From contig JAJUBI010000009.1 in assembly GCA_022419385.1 (NCBI GenBank), positions 1-64,000 on the forward strand: a stretch of 64,000 nucleotides of DNA, written 5' to 3'. Source of the DNA: Paraconiothyrium sp. Pb-2020. Its lineage: Eukaryota; Ascomycota; Dothideomycetes; Pleosporales; Didymosphaeriaceae. Shown here piece by piece: positions 11,053 to 23,500 of the stretch. The position numbers and the translations under genes are program-made. Positions within the stretch are counted from its first letter, which is position 1, and each line of letters begins with the position of its first letter. The notes beneath the pieces were generated by a model that saw only the letters and a program-made list of their open reading frames with translations, was not told the origin of the DNA and ran no database searches.

Positions 11053-12053
11053 TCATAAAAATGGGTGCGTAGCCGCTCCCTGAGAGTGCTCCTTTAAGGA
11101 TGCTGCAAGAGCATCATAGAGGTCGAAATACTCTGTATCGTTCCCAACAGTGGCTCGCTCCTCGACTGCTACCCTAAAATTCTGAAGGCAGAGCAGCCTT
11201 AATTCAGGGTGCGCCAGCCATAAATCATCCCAATCCTCCGTGCTTCCCTGTAAGCGATCAGGGTTGTCGAAGTGTTCAATAACGAAAGCGAAATAGAACT
11301 TCCTCAACTTTGAATCGGCAACGCTGTTCTCGCATGCGTAATCGACGTCTTTTGTGGTGACGGGCTTACGAAGGAGAGCTGTTGTATGCTGATGGTGGAG
11401 ATGACCCATGGCATAATTTTTGAAGTCGGTACAGAGAAGCTTATCACCAAGGGTCCAGCATCTCGCATGTGTGCTGATACTGTCGCCTAGTCGTTGCGAC
11501 TGCGCAAATGCTGGAGCCATAGAGTATTTGCCGTAATACATCCATTGGACGAAGAGGCCAAATACCCTAGCATCGTCTTCTGGAAGCTTAATTCGAGATT
11601 CTTGGCGTTCCTTGAAGTCGCGTTCATGGGCGGCCTTTAAGAACGGGGAAAAGTGTGATATTAACCTTCTGGGGAGACACCACACACCGTGAGTACTAGT
11701 GTCCACACTTGAGGATGACACGCCGACGCAGATCTCTATTCCAGGGCCTCGGAGTCTTTCATGTTAGTGGCCTGCGAAGTATGATGGACGGAGACGTACA
11801 GATCTAGGTTTAAATGCCCTTCGGTGTGCATATTTGTGATTACTGGGCCTTTGTGTTGTGTTAGTGGCATTACCAGAGAGAGTGTACCGATCTCACCGTT
11901 GATCGTCTTCGGACCTTCCGTTCTTTCGTATTTGTAGTGTTGCAGCCTCAATTCCTCGAGGCTCAAGTTTGCGTATTCACTCAAAGAAGAGATCGTTTGG
12001 TACTCATCAAGAGTTCCACAAGGATTACGTTCCGTATAGGCCGTGAAGGCCAT
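11053..12053 (-). CDS. BTB/POZ-domain protein
   Basis: Two exons, 12053-11897 and 11747-11053, joined by a 149-nt intron (donor GTGAGA, branch CTAAC, acceptor CCGAG); the join keeps frame and gives 283 aa. The leader contains YANLSLEELRLQHY, a stretch commonly found just before fungal BTB domains. The domain then runs GPGIEICVG, LPRRLISHFSPFLKAA, LPEDDARVFGLFVQWMYYG (about residues 53-130). The C-terminal 150 residues are helical and resemble the variable tails of the large fungal BTB family. BTB proteins dimerise and often recruit Cullin-3 ligases; the partner here is unknown. Members are numerous and fast-evolving in Dothideomycetes and often subtelomeric. Confidence 0.78.
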
Positions 12054-12375
12054 GAGAGCAGAGTCCCCAACTACAATCTTTTCCTGAGACTAGTCAGACA
12101 CCAAGCAACATGCCGGGATGTCTTCACCGGCCGGCATATACGGTAGACGTTGCAGTCAATACTATAGGGAAATCCTGGGATTGGCACAAGGGGTGTGGAA
12201 CGGTTGTTTGTGTTGTTTTGTGACAGAAGCTTAAAGACGTCTCGGCAGACTGTTCATGGCCTGTGCGTAGACCTGATTTATACCCCGCCGCTGCACCCTG
12301 CATTAGGCCCGCGAACTAAAAATAGCAACACAACGGGGCCGTTTCTGAGGCAACCCAAAAACCGCAACGTACAGT

Positions 12376-12809
12376 ATGAAAACTTCATTTATGAGTGGAC
12401 GATCACCACTTCTAGGCTGCGTTCGTTGCTGTGGTTCAACGGCGATAAGATGCACGGGATGTCTAGAAGCGCCATACTGTGTTCATGCGCGCGGAAACAC
12501 CAATGTCTACGTGAGGCGTACCATCTTACAAGCCAGGTTGTCGCCATCTACAATAGCCTACCTTTGGCATCGCAGGCCATCAAAGGCAGAACAACTCTGG
12601 CTCTATCTACGTTGCTGCCGCCGCCAAGCTCCGTCTCTGTAAGCGTCCCGAGACTTCCACCGCAGCCGTGCTTAGTGCCGTCCATTCGCGACCGAGACTT
12701 TGTGGCTCAGCTTGCTGCTGAACACGATACGCAAGCGATGCGCGGTGCCAGCATTTCGAGTCGCGTTGGTGGGCCTCTTGTGAACCCGATGAAAAGGATA
12801 CCTGTCTAG
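12376..12809 (+). pseudogene. Frameshifted MYND zinc-finger remnant
   Basis: In the frame starting 12376 the protein reads CVRCCGSTAIRCTGCLEAPYC, i.e. C-x2-C-x7-C-x2-C-x4-Y-C, the exact first half of a MYND finger. In the frame of the next base an overlapping reading continues CSCARKHQCLREAYH, which looks like the second half with one Cys lost, and then stays open to 12809 (AHDTQAMRG-like tail, no known domain). The two halves are out of frame at about 12480, so it is most likely a broken gene. It could instead be chance cysteine spacing in an unrelated frame. Confidence 0.4.
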
Positions 12810-13788
12810 GCCTAAAGCGTCACCGGACATTAAAATTCCGCCCAGAATCTATAGTGCGGGTGGGATAACTTCAGCCTACGCTAGGCAAGGCGATGAGTGG
12901 GTTTTGTGAGAACAACAAGCACAAACTTTCGACGTACGATTGTAATAGACGCGAATGGTCGGATGTCGCTCAGTGGGTACATTTTAAAGAGCCGTACCTC
13001 GGAGTAAAGGCTAACTATAACAGGGCAGCCTTGCTTTGCTGTACTATCGTCGATGGGGTGCTGGTGAGAATTGGAGAGCGTGCAGGTGGTAAGGCACATG
13101 CTTGAGCCGATCAGTAACTACTGTGACGACTGTTAAGGACTCAATAGTAATCCTCCGCTCGGAAACTGGATGCAGAGAACTGTATCGTAAATTGACGACG
13201 AGAATTGACCAGTCGTAATCATCGTTACTATATACTGTTACCTGATGATAACTCTCTAAGCTCTGCTCGAAGAGTCCACGGGGCCCGGCTCTGTCCCACG
13301 GATCCACAGACTCACAGCCTCACCTGTTTATATCGTGCCCAGCGTCTGATTCGTGATCGGTGTCTTCCTACTTATAATTCCATTGGTAGCTACTGCTGAC
13401 ACTGTAATTCTCGTAATTCTGGTGCGGCGTAGCAGCGTAACAGTAGCCGGACTATGAAAGATCTATGCTCATTCCCCACAATCAGAGAACTGCCTAGTGA
13501 TTGGTACCTAGTCATCTGACAATGACCTGAGCGCACCCTATCATTGCAACAAGTATCGTAAGGCGGACATTCTTTCCCCGTCCCGCAACCATTTCCTCAT
13601 TTCAGCATGAACGCCAAGCTGGGCCGGGGACCCCGTGGGGAAGGAGGCATAGAAAACAGGAATCTCATATAAGAGACATTCTGTGTTCCACAGTTCCAGT
13701 ATTACGGTCCACCACTTTCTGGTTTGAGCACAACCTCCTTGCCTTATCCTTGTCTCGTCGATTCCTCAGCTTTTCCCCTGCCCCCAAT
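12810..13788. other. Intergenic and permease promoter region
   Basis: About 980 bases with only short overlapping frames that resemble nothing. The last 200 bases, rich in pyrimidine tracts such as CCTCCTTGCC before 13789, are the likely promoter and leader of the permease gene. Confidence 0.55.
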
Positions 13789-15478
13789 ATGGTTGCCCAC
13801 GCTCTATCTAAAGAGATTGGAAGCAAGAAGCCTATTGAGTCCCACTTAGAAGATGTGCCTCTTGATGTGAAGCGGGGCGAGTCTAGAGTGGAAGGCGACT
13901 ACTCCGGAGCCGTGAAGAAGACTAGCCCTGAGGAAATCAAGCTCGTACGCAAGCTGGACATTCGTATCATGACGATCTTATGGTCTATGTATTTTCTTGT
14001 GAGTCTTTAGCCGTCAACTCAGAAAGCATGTCCGTCTCATGAGAGCTAATGTTGGGTTTGCAGAACTACCTTGACCGTAACGCCATCACACAAGCGCGTC
14101 TCGACAACCTCGAGAAGGACTTAGGCCTCGAGAAGACGCAGTATAACACCGCTATCAGCATCCTGTTCGTTGGATACCTGCTGATGCAAGTTCCGTCCAA
14201 CATGCTCATGTCCTCGCAGAAAGTCAGGCCTTCAATCTTCATGTGCGTGTGCATGATGGCCTGGGCTGTGGTGTCGGCATGCACAGCTCTGACGCACAAC
14301 TACACTGGATTGGTTCTGGTGCGCTTCTTCTTAGGTGTTGCCGAGGCTCCGTACTGTAAGTGCACAAGTGCAGACGGTAGGACTAAGAATTAACTGACTC
14401 TCGGGTAGACCCTGGCGCGATCTACCTGCTGTCGCTATTCTACACTCGAAAGGAGATCGCGACTCGATTGAGTATCCTGTACTCGGGAAATATCTTTGCG
14501 ACCTCATTCTCAGGATTGATCGCTGAAGCAACGTTCGCCTCGCTAGGCGGCGTTCACGGCATCGCCGGATGGAAGTGGCTCTTTATCATTGAAGGTCCGT
14601 CCTCTTATAACATTTTACCATTAAAAGATGCCTGACGAACCCCATAGGTATCGTGACCTTCGTCGTTGCCATCGTTGGCATGTGGATGCTTCCCGATTTC
14701 CCTCTCACCACCCGCTGGTTGACCCCCGAAGAGAGACAGCTTGCGCACGACCGTATTGTCCGGGACACTGTCGGAATAGAACCAAGTAAGGGCGCGCGCG
14801 CAGGTTTCACGCAAGCCATCCGCGATCCTCATCTATACCTCTTCTGCCTCATGCAGAACATGCACCTATCGGCCTGCAGCTTCAACAACTTCTTCCCAAC
14901 CGTCGTTGGTAGTCTTGGCTTCGATCGCACAATTACTCTTGTCCTCACTTGTCCGCCATACCTTGTGTCTGGACTTTTTGGTATTGTTATTGGCTTAACG
15001 TCGGGAAAGTTTAACGAAAGGACATGGCATATCATTGTATGCATGGGTACTGCGTTGATCGGATTCATTATTTCTTGCGCCACAATGAACGTAGCTGCAA
15101 GGTACATATCTTGTTTTTTCTTTGCCTCGGGCGCGTATGCGGTCAATTCAGTCATTTTGGGTTGGGTATCGGCGACGCTGGGACAGACAGCAGAGAAGAA
15201 GGCGGTATCGTTGTCGATCGTGAATGTAATTGCGAACGCAAGTTACATCTATACCGCTTACCTCTATCGTAAGTATAGTCGGTCTGCGAGTACTTGGACT
15301 GTACTGACGTAAAGCAGCCAAGAGTGACGGGCCGAAGTACCTGACCGCGATGGCGAGCAACGCTGCATTTGCCTTTATGACAGTCGCATGCGCTTGGGTG
15401 TTAAGGGTATGGCTTCAGATGACAAATAAGAACTTAAGGCGGGAGAGACCAGATACCGATGTTTACTACGCCTACTAA
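13789..15478 (+). CDS. MFS permease, Dal5-type anion:cation symporter family
   Basis: Five exons: 13789-13998, 14064-14355, 14409-14594, 14648-15268, 15318-15478, with introns of 65, 53, 53, 53 and... the last 49 nt, all GT-AG; the joined frame is 489 aa. About 12 membrane segments follow a 70-residue cytosolic leader. Family marks are LDRNAITQA after helix 1, GYLLMQVPSNMLM (helix 2), VRFFLGVAEAPYYPGAIYLLS (split by intron 2) and the WKWLFIIEG segment (ending at intron 3). The Dal5/ACS family imports small carboxylates and vitamins such as allantoate, nicotinate and pantothenate; the substrate cannot be read from sequence. It borders a decayed metabolite region, where it could act as a transporter, but its conservation alone does not prove that. 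ATG at 13789 is chosen because the upstream frame lacks another ATG. Confidence 0.88.
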
Positions 15479-16109
15479 CGTCCCGAACCTAATATATACA
15501 TATAACGATAGTCGTGGCCTCGTAGAAGCGAGCAGACTATAAGGAGCTTGCAGTTTCGCGATGTATATAGATAACGATAATACCCACTCCCACACTTTTA
15601 GTAAATCACCTCGAACGACGCTGTATTTGGCTTTCCCTACCAAAGGGTAGGAAGATTATCGATTGACAGACTGTTATCAATGAGTGACTGTAAAATGACA
15701 GAGAGCGTACGCAAAATATACATCCCTTCATACTCCGGCCAGAGGGCAATGGTAGGAGCTCTATCGCCAAAAGGTATATTTTACCGCATCGGGACCCGAG
15801 TATGTTGCACGTGACTGACTGTGGTGGGGGCCGGGGCAGGCAACATTCGTCCAATCATCGAGAAGGACATTATTACACAACATCGAGTCAATGCTCGGAC
15901 TGGACCTACGATCAACTCTTTCCTCCGGGGTACAAGGGACAGATATTTCCACTCCGCTTCAGGTACGACTGCAATACGTCACCGTTGGCGGCTGGCAGCT
16001 GCGCCGCACCAGAGCCAGGGTGACTTTGAAAAGTTGGACTCGAGAGACGATTATACCTAGTCAGCAACAACGACAAGTCTACGTTGACTTCCTCCTGAAC
16101 ACTGTCAAT
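15479..16109. other. Intergenic
   Basis: 631 bases; the overlapping short frames here show no family similarity. The 3' part is the upstream region of the dead SDR gene. Confidence 0.55.
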
Positions 16110-16844
16110 ATGGTCACGTAGCTCATCACCGGTTGCTCGCGCGGGCTAGGACTGGAACTCACCAAACTGCTCGTCGCCGCCTCGAGCAAAAACATCATCT
16201 TCGCGGCTGCTCGCGGCGAAAGTGCAGGCCTGGACTCCGTCATTCAGTCCCTTTCCGGCCAAGTTCATTTTATCCCTCTGGAAGTCACAAATGATGACTC
16301 CGTCTCGTCTGCCGTAGCAACTGTGACCGAGGAGCTGCACAGTGCTGGACTCGATATGCTCATCAACAACTCCGGCATTCAGGTCTACGAAACGGAAGGC
16401 GCGACCAAGATGCATGCGCTAGAGGAGACGCTGTGAGTCAACACTGCCGGCGTACACCGCGTCCCTTCCACGTTCTTGCCCCTTCTCGAGAAAGGCAAGA
16501 TAAAGTGGTTGATCAATGTGAGTCCCGAGCTCGGATCCATGCACGAAAAGGACTCTTTAGCAAAGACTCCTGTCGCGTCATACAAGGTGTCCAAAGCAGC
16601 GGTGAACATGATCATGGTGCAGTACGCTCTGGAGCTCAAACCGAAGGGCTTCACTGTGATCTGCGTGAATCTGGGATGGTTGAAGACCGATTTTTGTGGC
16701 TCGATTGCGAATGGCGAGCCCGAGGTCGCCACGAAGGAAGTTGTGAGGATTATAGAGCAGGCGACGGTTGAGGAGAGCGGCAAGTTCTTGCAGCTTCATG
16801 TGCCAGGATGGGACACCTATCTTGGATGCGAGATTAAGTGGTGA
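16110..16844 (+). pseudogene. Short-chain dehydrogenase/reductase with two in-frame stops
   Basis: From ATG 16110 one frame of 245 codons spells a full classical SDR, interrupted only by TAG at 16119-16121 (codon 4) and TGA at 16434-16436. Cofactor motif TGCSRGLG, NNSG (LINNSGIQ), catalytic Ser in INVSPELGS and YKVSK are all present and correctly spaced, and the C-terminus is complete. The first stop stands where many relatives have Trp or Tyr before LITG, so TGG to TAG (a RIP-type change) is plausible. No frameshift is seen. With a normal start the product would be four residues; reinitiation could at best give a fragment without the Rossmann motif. Recently dead, in my reading. Confidence 0.85.
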
Positions 16845-17523
16845 AAGACTCTTCAAGGGGTTATATAGCAAATGTAAATTATACGTGTTAAAGTAATTGC
16901 TACAGCTGATAGTGGCTATTCATAAAGACTTGTATAGGGTACCTAACATAAAAACTACACATTTCCTAGATATTATACTATTATAAGTGTATTTATAGAA
17001 GTTGTATCTAAGTTAGGATTAACGGCTATACCTGCGGTGTGCGGGCACCTACGCCGCGTCGGTTGGAGATGATGCGCAGGTGCCACCCTTAGACATGGTC
17101 GCGAACCACTTGGAAAGACCCGGTTCGCCAGCACTGATAACATCGAACCGCCTATCATTAGACTGGACGCGACTTCGGCAGCGGACAAATGAATTGCTGA
17201 CCCGACCCATGAGGCGTAGCTACGACTACGCCACACAAAACCCGTGTAAGTTTTACGCTCACAATGTTCCAAGCCCAGGGCTGCAGAAGTGGGATCGATG
17301 ATTCATTATCACACTGTTCCAACAATCTGGATCACCAATATCTCTGCTTGACGCTGTCATGTATCACGGCTGCAGCAATTAACGTGGAATCACGTAATTA
17401 CAGCAAGGTTGATCATTACCGGTCCAGTTGGTGAGCCTCACCTTCAAAGAACAAATAATCGCCCCTCTCGTCTCCTTGCTCTTCACTGGGCCACTTTTCC
17501 GTCTTCCCTCCTTCCTCTCATCC
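16845..17523. other. Intergenic
   Basis: 679 bases. The part around 16,860-16,990 is notably AT-rich; the rest is ordinary. No gene recognised. Confidence 0.55.
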
Positions 17524-19066
17524 ATGATGGCTTCCAGCAACAATCCGACCCCGAGAATCCTCGAGCTAGCTGCTCGGATCAGCAGTTCCGTCGCCAAACT
17601 GCAAGAGAAGCTGTCAGCTCAAGGAGCGGCAACCCCGTCCTTTGCTGAGAACGGCCCTGAGGTGCTGCCCGATGACGTTTCCAGCCTCAAAGATGTTGTT
17701 CTCGATGCGACTGCTGAGCTACACGAGATTCTCCTGGACCCTCTGCTTCTCCTCTTCAAATTCGCTTCCGTAAGCCTTATGGTACTTTGACGCGCCTTCC
17801 AATGAACTGACCATTACAGGTCGAGAATCTAGTCACCATCGACGAGATATGTCACTACAAAATCCCGGATATGTTACCTGCCGGAGGGAAGATCACCTTT
17901 GCCGAGATCTCCGACAGAACAGGCCTTGCGAAATATGCTGTCAGACGTCTTGTCCGACACGCCATTACCATGCGCATCTTCGATGAGCCAGAACACGAAG
18001 TTATAACACACAGCAAAATGTCCAAGTTTTTGACAATTCCGCACGTCAATGGCTGGGTCGAGTTCGAGGCCAGGGACACCTGGCCTGCTACTACTAGAGT
18101 AAGTGCGGACGGTTCTAGAATAACCTCAAAACGCATAGAAATGAACTGACACACGTTGTCCGGCTAAGATCATCGACGCACTTCAGAAATGGCCCAATTC
18201 GCAACTGCCAAACGAGACTGTAAGTCTTGCCACTATTGTAGAGTCAATGATGTTCTGTCTCTCAGAGCATCTCGAAGCCAGATGGGCAAAATAGAACTCC
18301 CGCTGATGCGTACAGGGTTTCGTTCTTGCCAACGATGGCAAGACAGTCCCGGAGGTCATCACTTCGAACCTTGAGGTGGCGGCGCGCTTTGGAGCTGGAA
18401 TGCAAGCCATCGACCACGTTCCAGGTTACGCAATCGATAACATTACCACGGTCTATGATTGGGCATCTCTTGGAGACGTGACAATTGTCAATGCGATGGG
18501 ATCTCGGGGCCAAGTTGCCTTTGAGTTAGCGAGGAACTTTCCAAATCTCAACTTCGTCGTCCAGGACTCTAAAGACACCATCGTAGGCGCACACTCAACG
18601 GTCCCTTCTGAATTGGCAGGCCGCGTTACGTTTGAGGAACACGAGCTCTTTACACCGCAGGATGCCAAAGCGGATGTCTACTTCTTCCGCATGGTCTTCC
18701 GAGGTTTGGGTGACGCTTTCGCAACGCAGGCTTTGCAGGCGCAAATTCCGGCCCTTCAACCTGGAGTGAAGATCCTCATACAGGATGTGGTGATGCCGGA
18801 GCCGGAAACCATTCCGTTGTGGAAGGACCGAGTTGCAAAGTATGTCGCTGCGTGTCAAATCGGATCGTGAGATATGAGAGCGCAAGCTGATAGAACCTCA
18901 CAGGTCTGTGGATTTGGCTCTCGAGTGCTTCTCGAACGGTCGCGAACGATACCTAGATGAATGGAAAGCCGTACTTGCTGCGGCTGATGAACGCTTCGTT
19001 CTTCATAAGGTATTCGTACCAAAAGAATCTTTGCTGGGTATCATAGAGGTTCACTGGAACGCCTGA
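17524..19066 (+). CDS. O-methyltransferase-like protein with replaced catalytic motif
   Basis: Five exons: 17524-17769, 17820-18098, 18169-18219, 18316-18839, 18904-19066 (introns 50, 70, 96 and 64 nt); 420 aa. The order is that of fungal class II O-methyltransferases: N-terminal dimerisation helices, winged helix (KITFAEISDRTGLAKYAVRR, about residues 100-125), then the SAM domain. The SAM glycine motif is NAMGSRGQVA where VDVGGG-x-G is usual, followed by the normal FPNLNFVVQDS. The segment that normally reads HDW (His as general base) is RMVFRGLGD, so that base is missing. The final exon (FVLHKVFVPKESLLGIIEVHW) matches the family end. It may be a divergent or non-catalytic methyltransferase. 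It lies 320 bp from the PKS remnant and is probably an old cluster member. Confidence 0.82.
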
Positions 19067-19386
19067 AGGAATTCCTTGAGCTTCGGACAAATACCACAGA
19101 CTCCAGATGCGTCGATGATTTCAAAGTAGGATCATAACGACGCGATGAGTCATGTAACCGTGGAACCAATTCTAGATTTCTCTCTCGTGTTCATTGTCAA
19201 TCGTTACAGGGTTGTTGGGTAGGCGGTGACAAATGTTGTTAAGTACCTCTAGCTTTTACAGATTTCTCCCCTGAGTCAACTCCTTTAAATATACTAGCTG
19301 TACTGTGGTTTTCGCGATGATCTGTAGAAATGCAGCGATCATACCCTATCCCAACCCGTTATCTTGTCATTCCGCTTTCTCCGCCA

Positions 19387-20256
19387 CTAGCTGCGCTGCC
19401 TGCTTGCATGGCTTTCCGTCCATAATATCACAACACCGACCGATGCCTTAGAATTGCGCCATATCCAATTACGCAGATCCACCGCCATCAAAGAGTAACC
19501 GCCGTAGTCCGAAAGACTCTTGCGGGGATCTATGTCCTCGACCTGTAAGCCCAACTCGAGAGACAGCTTAATCTTCAATGCATTCACTACCGCTTCACGT
19601 TTTGGTATTCCCTCGGCATGTCGGAAGCCCTGTACGGCATCTTCCTGAGAGGACGCCGTACCTAGCTTGTGGTCCCTAGGCCTGTTCGGGCGTTCGACAA
19701 TGAAAGGGGCGAACATGGGACGCATGAGGTGGGAGGACGTCCTGGCCACTAGCATCTGAAACCGACGGTATATTTGTACCAATCAGAAGCTGACCTTCGT
19801 CCGGGACGACGGCGGGTTGAGTTGGGTCGCAGTAGTGCTCAAGAATGGCTAGGACGTCGCGTGTTTGAATGGTGCCCATATGAAGGACATGCTCGCGCAT
19901 GCTTTGGAAGTGGGCGGCATTGGTGGCATCAATGTCGATATCTTCGATCCACGCGAGATCACGCATGTGCGCGATGGCGTCTTGAAATGTGGGGTAAGTT
20001 GCGACCAAGCATTGCTCGCCCTGTTCAAATCAAAGGTTATCTTTCAATCCGCAATCATTCCGTTTCAAGCACCCGTAAGCGGATGCTGTGTAGGCGTTCT
20101 CGAAGCCGTCTGGCCAGCACGCCGCTCCAACAATCCAGCAAGAGCAGCCGTATGTTGCTGGTTCTTTAGCGCAGTGCTAACAACCTTTCTTTGATCTGAC
20201 TGCCAATCGGCTAGTGAAACCTGGCTAGCGGCCACGGATAAGTGTTCATGTGGCAC
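19387..20256 (-). pseudogene. C-terminal remnant of a highly reducing polyketide synthase
   Basis: The minus strand holds the last part of a fungal type I PKS. Frame 20008-19676 reads like the end of a ketoreductase (LAILEHYCDPTQP, then QLLIGTNIP). At about 19730 the reading must change frame to LMRPMFAPF and continues to an acyl-carrier domain, LSLELGLQVEDIDP and DYGGYSLMAVDLRNWIW, with the phosphopantetheine Ser retained, ending at 19387. A further 200 bases upstream are weakly PKS-like at best. A whole enzyme would be over 2,000 residues; some 290 codons remain, with at least one frameshift, so it cannot work. Its start has been lost towards the NRPS-like gene, which is transcribed the opposite way from 20504. 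Confidence 0.75.
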
Positions 20257-20503
20257 AGCTTCTTACTGTGTTCCTCAGCCACCACCCGCTAAACTTAGGT
20301 ATCCAGGTCCAGTAACATTCATCGATTGGTCAAAAACATGAAGCGTGGGGCTACTCTGGACGCAACACGGGACGAACGCCGCAACGCAGACTGTGCCGCG
20401 AAATCCAAGTTTCTAATTCGTAGTAGACCTGCAATTCCTTTGCTAGGCCCTCAACTTCACTTTGACTTCAACTTCACAGGTCTGAACTTTCAGTCTTGAA
20501 ACC

Positions 20504-23500
20504 ATGCTGTCAGAAGCTTCTCGTGAGGAACCTTCCTATGGAAATCGGACCCTGCCTCAAACGCTAGATGACCTAGCTTTGTCTACTCCCAGTCGTCTCT
20601 ATGCCTCTGTCCCCAGAAACCTCGAGCTCGCTAATGGATTCATCGATGTGTCCTGTGGAGACATGGCCAGATGTGTCAATTTCATGGCTCACTGGATAGG
20701 GATGAACGTGGGCAGTAGCGTTGAATGTGCAACACTGGCCTATATCGGCATCCCGGACCTCAGAAGCGCTGCAGTTTTTCTTGGGGCCGTTAAGTGCGGC
20801 TATCGCGTACGCTTACGAATTTTTTGGATGCGAGATCATAACAGCTGACACCGCGAAGGTACTGCTCCCCTCGCCAAGAAATCCGCCGGCGACCAACGAC
20901 TCTCTTATGCAGCAGACTCAATGTACAAAGATCTTGCATACTGCAGAAGTTAGGCCGGTCATAAAGCTACTGCGCGCCGTTCGTGAGGACCTAGCCTGCT
21001 TCGAGATCCCATCCTTCAAAGAAATGCTTGAAAGCCGTCCGGCGCCACACCCCTTCACAAAATCATTCGAAGATGCTCAGGATGATCCCATCTTAGTCCT
21101 CCACTCGTCAGGATCTACAGGTCAGTGTATGCTCCATCGATCAGGCTAGTGGACCTGACAGCTTCTTCAGGTCTTCCCAAACCCATTACCATGACCCACG
21201 CGACATTCGCCGTCCTCGACAATGAGCGGTATCTCCCAACCGTACCTGGTCGTAGGAACCGAGACTACTCAATTTGGGACTTTAGCGGTGGCGGTCGGTT
21301 CTATACGGTCTTTCCATATTTCCATCTGGCGGGATTCTTGTCGCTGCTAGTGAATCCCATCTTCACTGAGGCCTCAAGCCCCGTCCTTGGTCCACCCCTG
21401 ATGCCCCCTAGCGGCTCACTTCTAAAGGAGGTCATGCGCCACCAATCGCTACGCGCTCTATATCTCCCACCTTCGATTGCCGAGCAACTGCTATTGGAAC
21501 CTGGCGGGCTCGACTTCTTCAGAGGCCTTGATTTCTTGGCTTACACTGGTGCGCCCTTCTCTCCTAGCGCTGGAGAACAACTATCGAAGGTAACTGAGCT
21601 TTGCCCTCTCTACGGGTCCACGGAAGCCTTTCAGGTACCCCAGCTCGTTCCTTCACCAGAAGACTGGGCATGGATGGAGTGGAATCCACACTTTAAAGTA
21701 GAGATGCAACCTTCTCCTGATGAACTGGGCGCTTTTGAGCTCGTCTTATTCGCAGATGAAAGCACCAAAATAATGTCGGCGCTAAACCACAATATGCGTG
21801 GCCTTACTGAATACCGGACAAGGGACCTGTTCAAACAGCATCCCGAAAAGACTGGGCTGTGGAAGTATTACGGACGCAAGGATGATATCATTGTTCTTTC
21901 CAACGGCGAGAAGTTCAACCCAGTGCCGCTGGAGCTGGCGACCCAAGGACATCCAGCCTTGGCCGGTGCATTGATCATCGGTCAAGAGAGGTCTCGTGCT
22001 TCCCTCCTGGTAGAACCCAAGGCTGGCCTTTCGGTAGTGGAACGTACTGAATTGGTGGACGCCATCTGGCCACGTGTGGAAGCGGCTAATCGTCTCTTGC
22101 CAGCCCAGGGCCGGATATTGCGCGGTAACGTCATTGTATCCGAGCCAGATAAGCCCTTTACTAGGGCAGGCAAGGGTACAATAGTCAGAAAGCTGACTGA
22201 GGATCTATACAGATCCGTTATCGACGAGCTGTATGCAAATGAATCCGTTTCTCGCTTCCCGGAGCTTCCTCGCCTGCAAGCAGCCATGAAGCCACACTTT
22301 GAGACAGGTACGATTATCAACTTCGTTCGGGGCATCATCAAACACTCATTCCCCGAACTTTCAGGTATTGAAGACGATGATGACCTGTTTTCTTCTGGGC
22401 TTGACTCTGTCATGATAGGACAGTTCCTTAGCAACTTAAAGGGTGGCCTCAAGGATAGTACCACAACCAATGACCTCTCTTGGATCGACAATCGTGTGGT
22501 ATATCGCAACTCTTCGATTCGTAGACTGTCGAATGTCCTTTCTCACTTTCTTACTACTGGGGAGCTTCCAAAACAAGATACTTCGCAATCGCGGGTTTCA
22601 ATTATGGAGGATTTAGTAGAGAAGTATTCGCAAGGCCTAGTGAAGCCATCGACCCTCGCGAAGAAAATAGTGGCCCTAAAGCTGTGGCACTCGTTGGCTC
22701 TACAGGATACCTTGGGCCTCATGTCCTCGTCTCACTCTTAAACAACCCTGGCATTGCATCGATCTACTGCCTCAACCGCAGTGCTGACGCCCGCGAGCGG
22801 ACAAGAAGTGCCCTGGAAAGCGGCGGTTATCAGGAGAATGAAGGCTTCCGGCGCATTAACTTCTTTGTATCCGACCTTGCGGCTCCGAAGCTTGGGCTCA
22901 GTGAGGCAGACTTCGACGAGGTATCATCCAAGGTCGACACCATAATCTATAATTCCTGGACACCAGATTTCAGCATCCCGGTTCTTTCTTTCGAGAAGCC
23001 TTTCCTATCAGGTCTGCGAAATGCGATCTACTGGGCAATAAACAGCACTAAACGACCACGCATTGTCTTTATCTCCTCTATTGCAGCTGTAGGGAACTGG
23101 TCCAAAGTCTTCCCGTCACAGGCTGAGATTCCAGAAGCGCCGATAAGAGACGCCAGTGTTGCGATGCACATGGGTTACGGTGAATCGAAGTGTGTGGGCG
23201 AACGCATCCTACAGGTCGCTCATGACGTATGTGGGATACCTGTCAACATTATCCGTGTTGGCCAAATTGGTGGTCATGGCATGACACCTGGTGGAAAGTG
23301 GCCCGTTCAGAGGTGGCTGCTTGCTATCATCAGAACTTCAAAGGCACTAGGCGCACTGCCGACTCAGGTTGCCCCAGTGGACTGGATACCGGTGGATGCT
23401 CTTGCTACACAAATATCCGATGTCGTCGCAAATTCTTCGACCACGATTGGATATCACATTATCAACATGGTTCACCCAGATGTGGCTCCTTGGGATGTAT

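Noticed and set aside
12195..12375. 204-codon open frame starting 12195 as an intact gene
   Set aside because: Its first 60 codons show no protein-like composition or family match; only the part overlapping the MYND-like frame is of interest.
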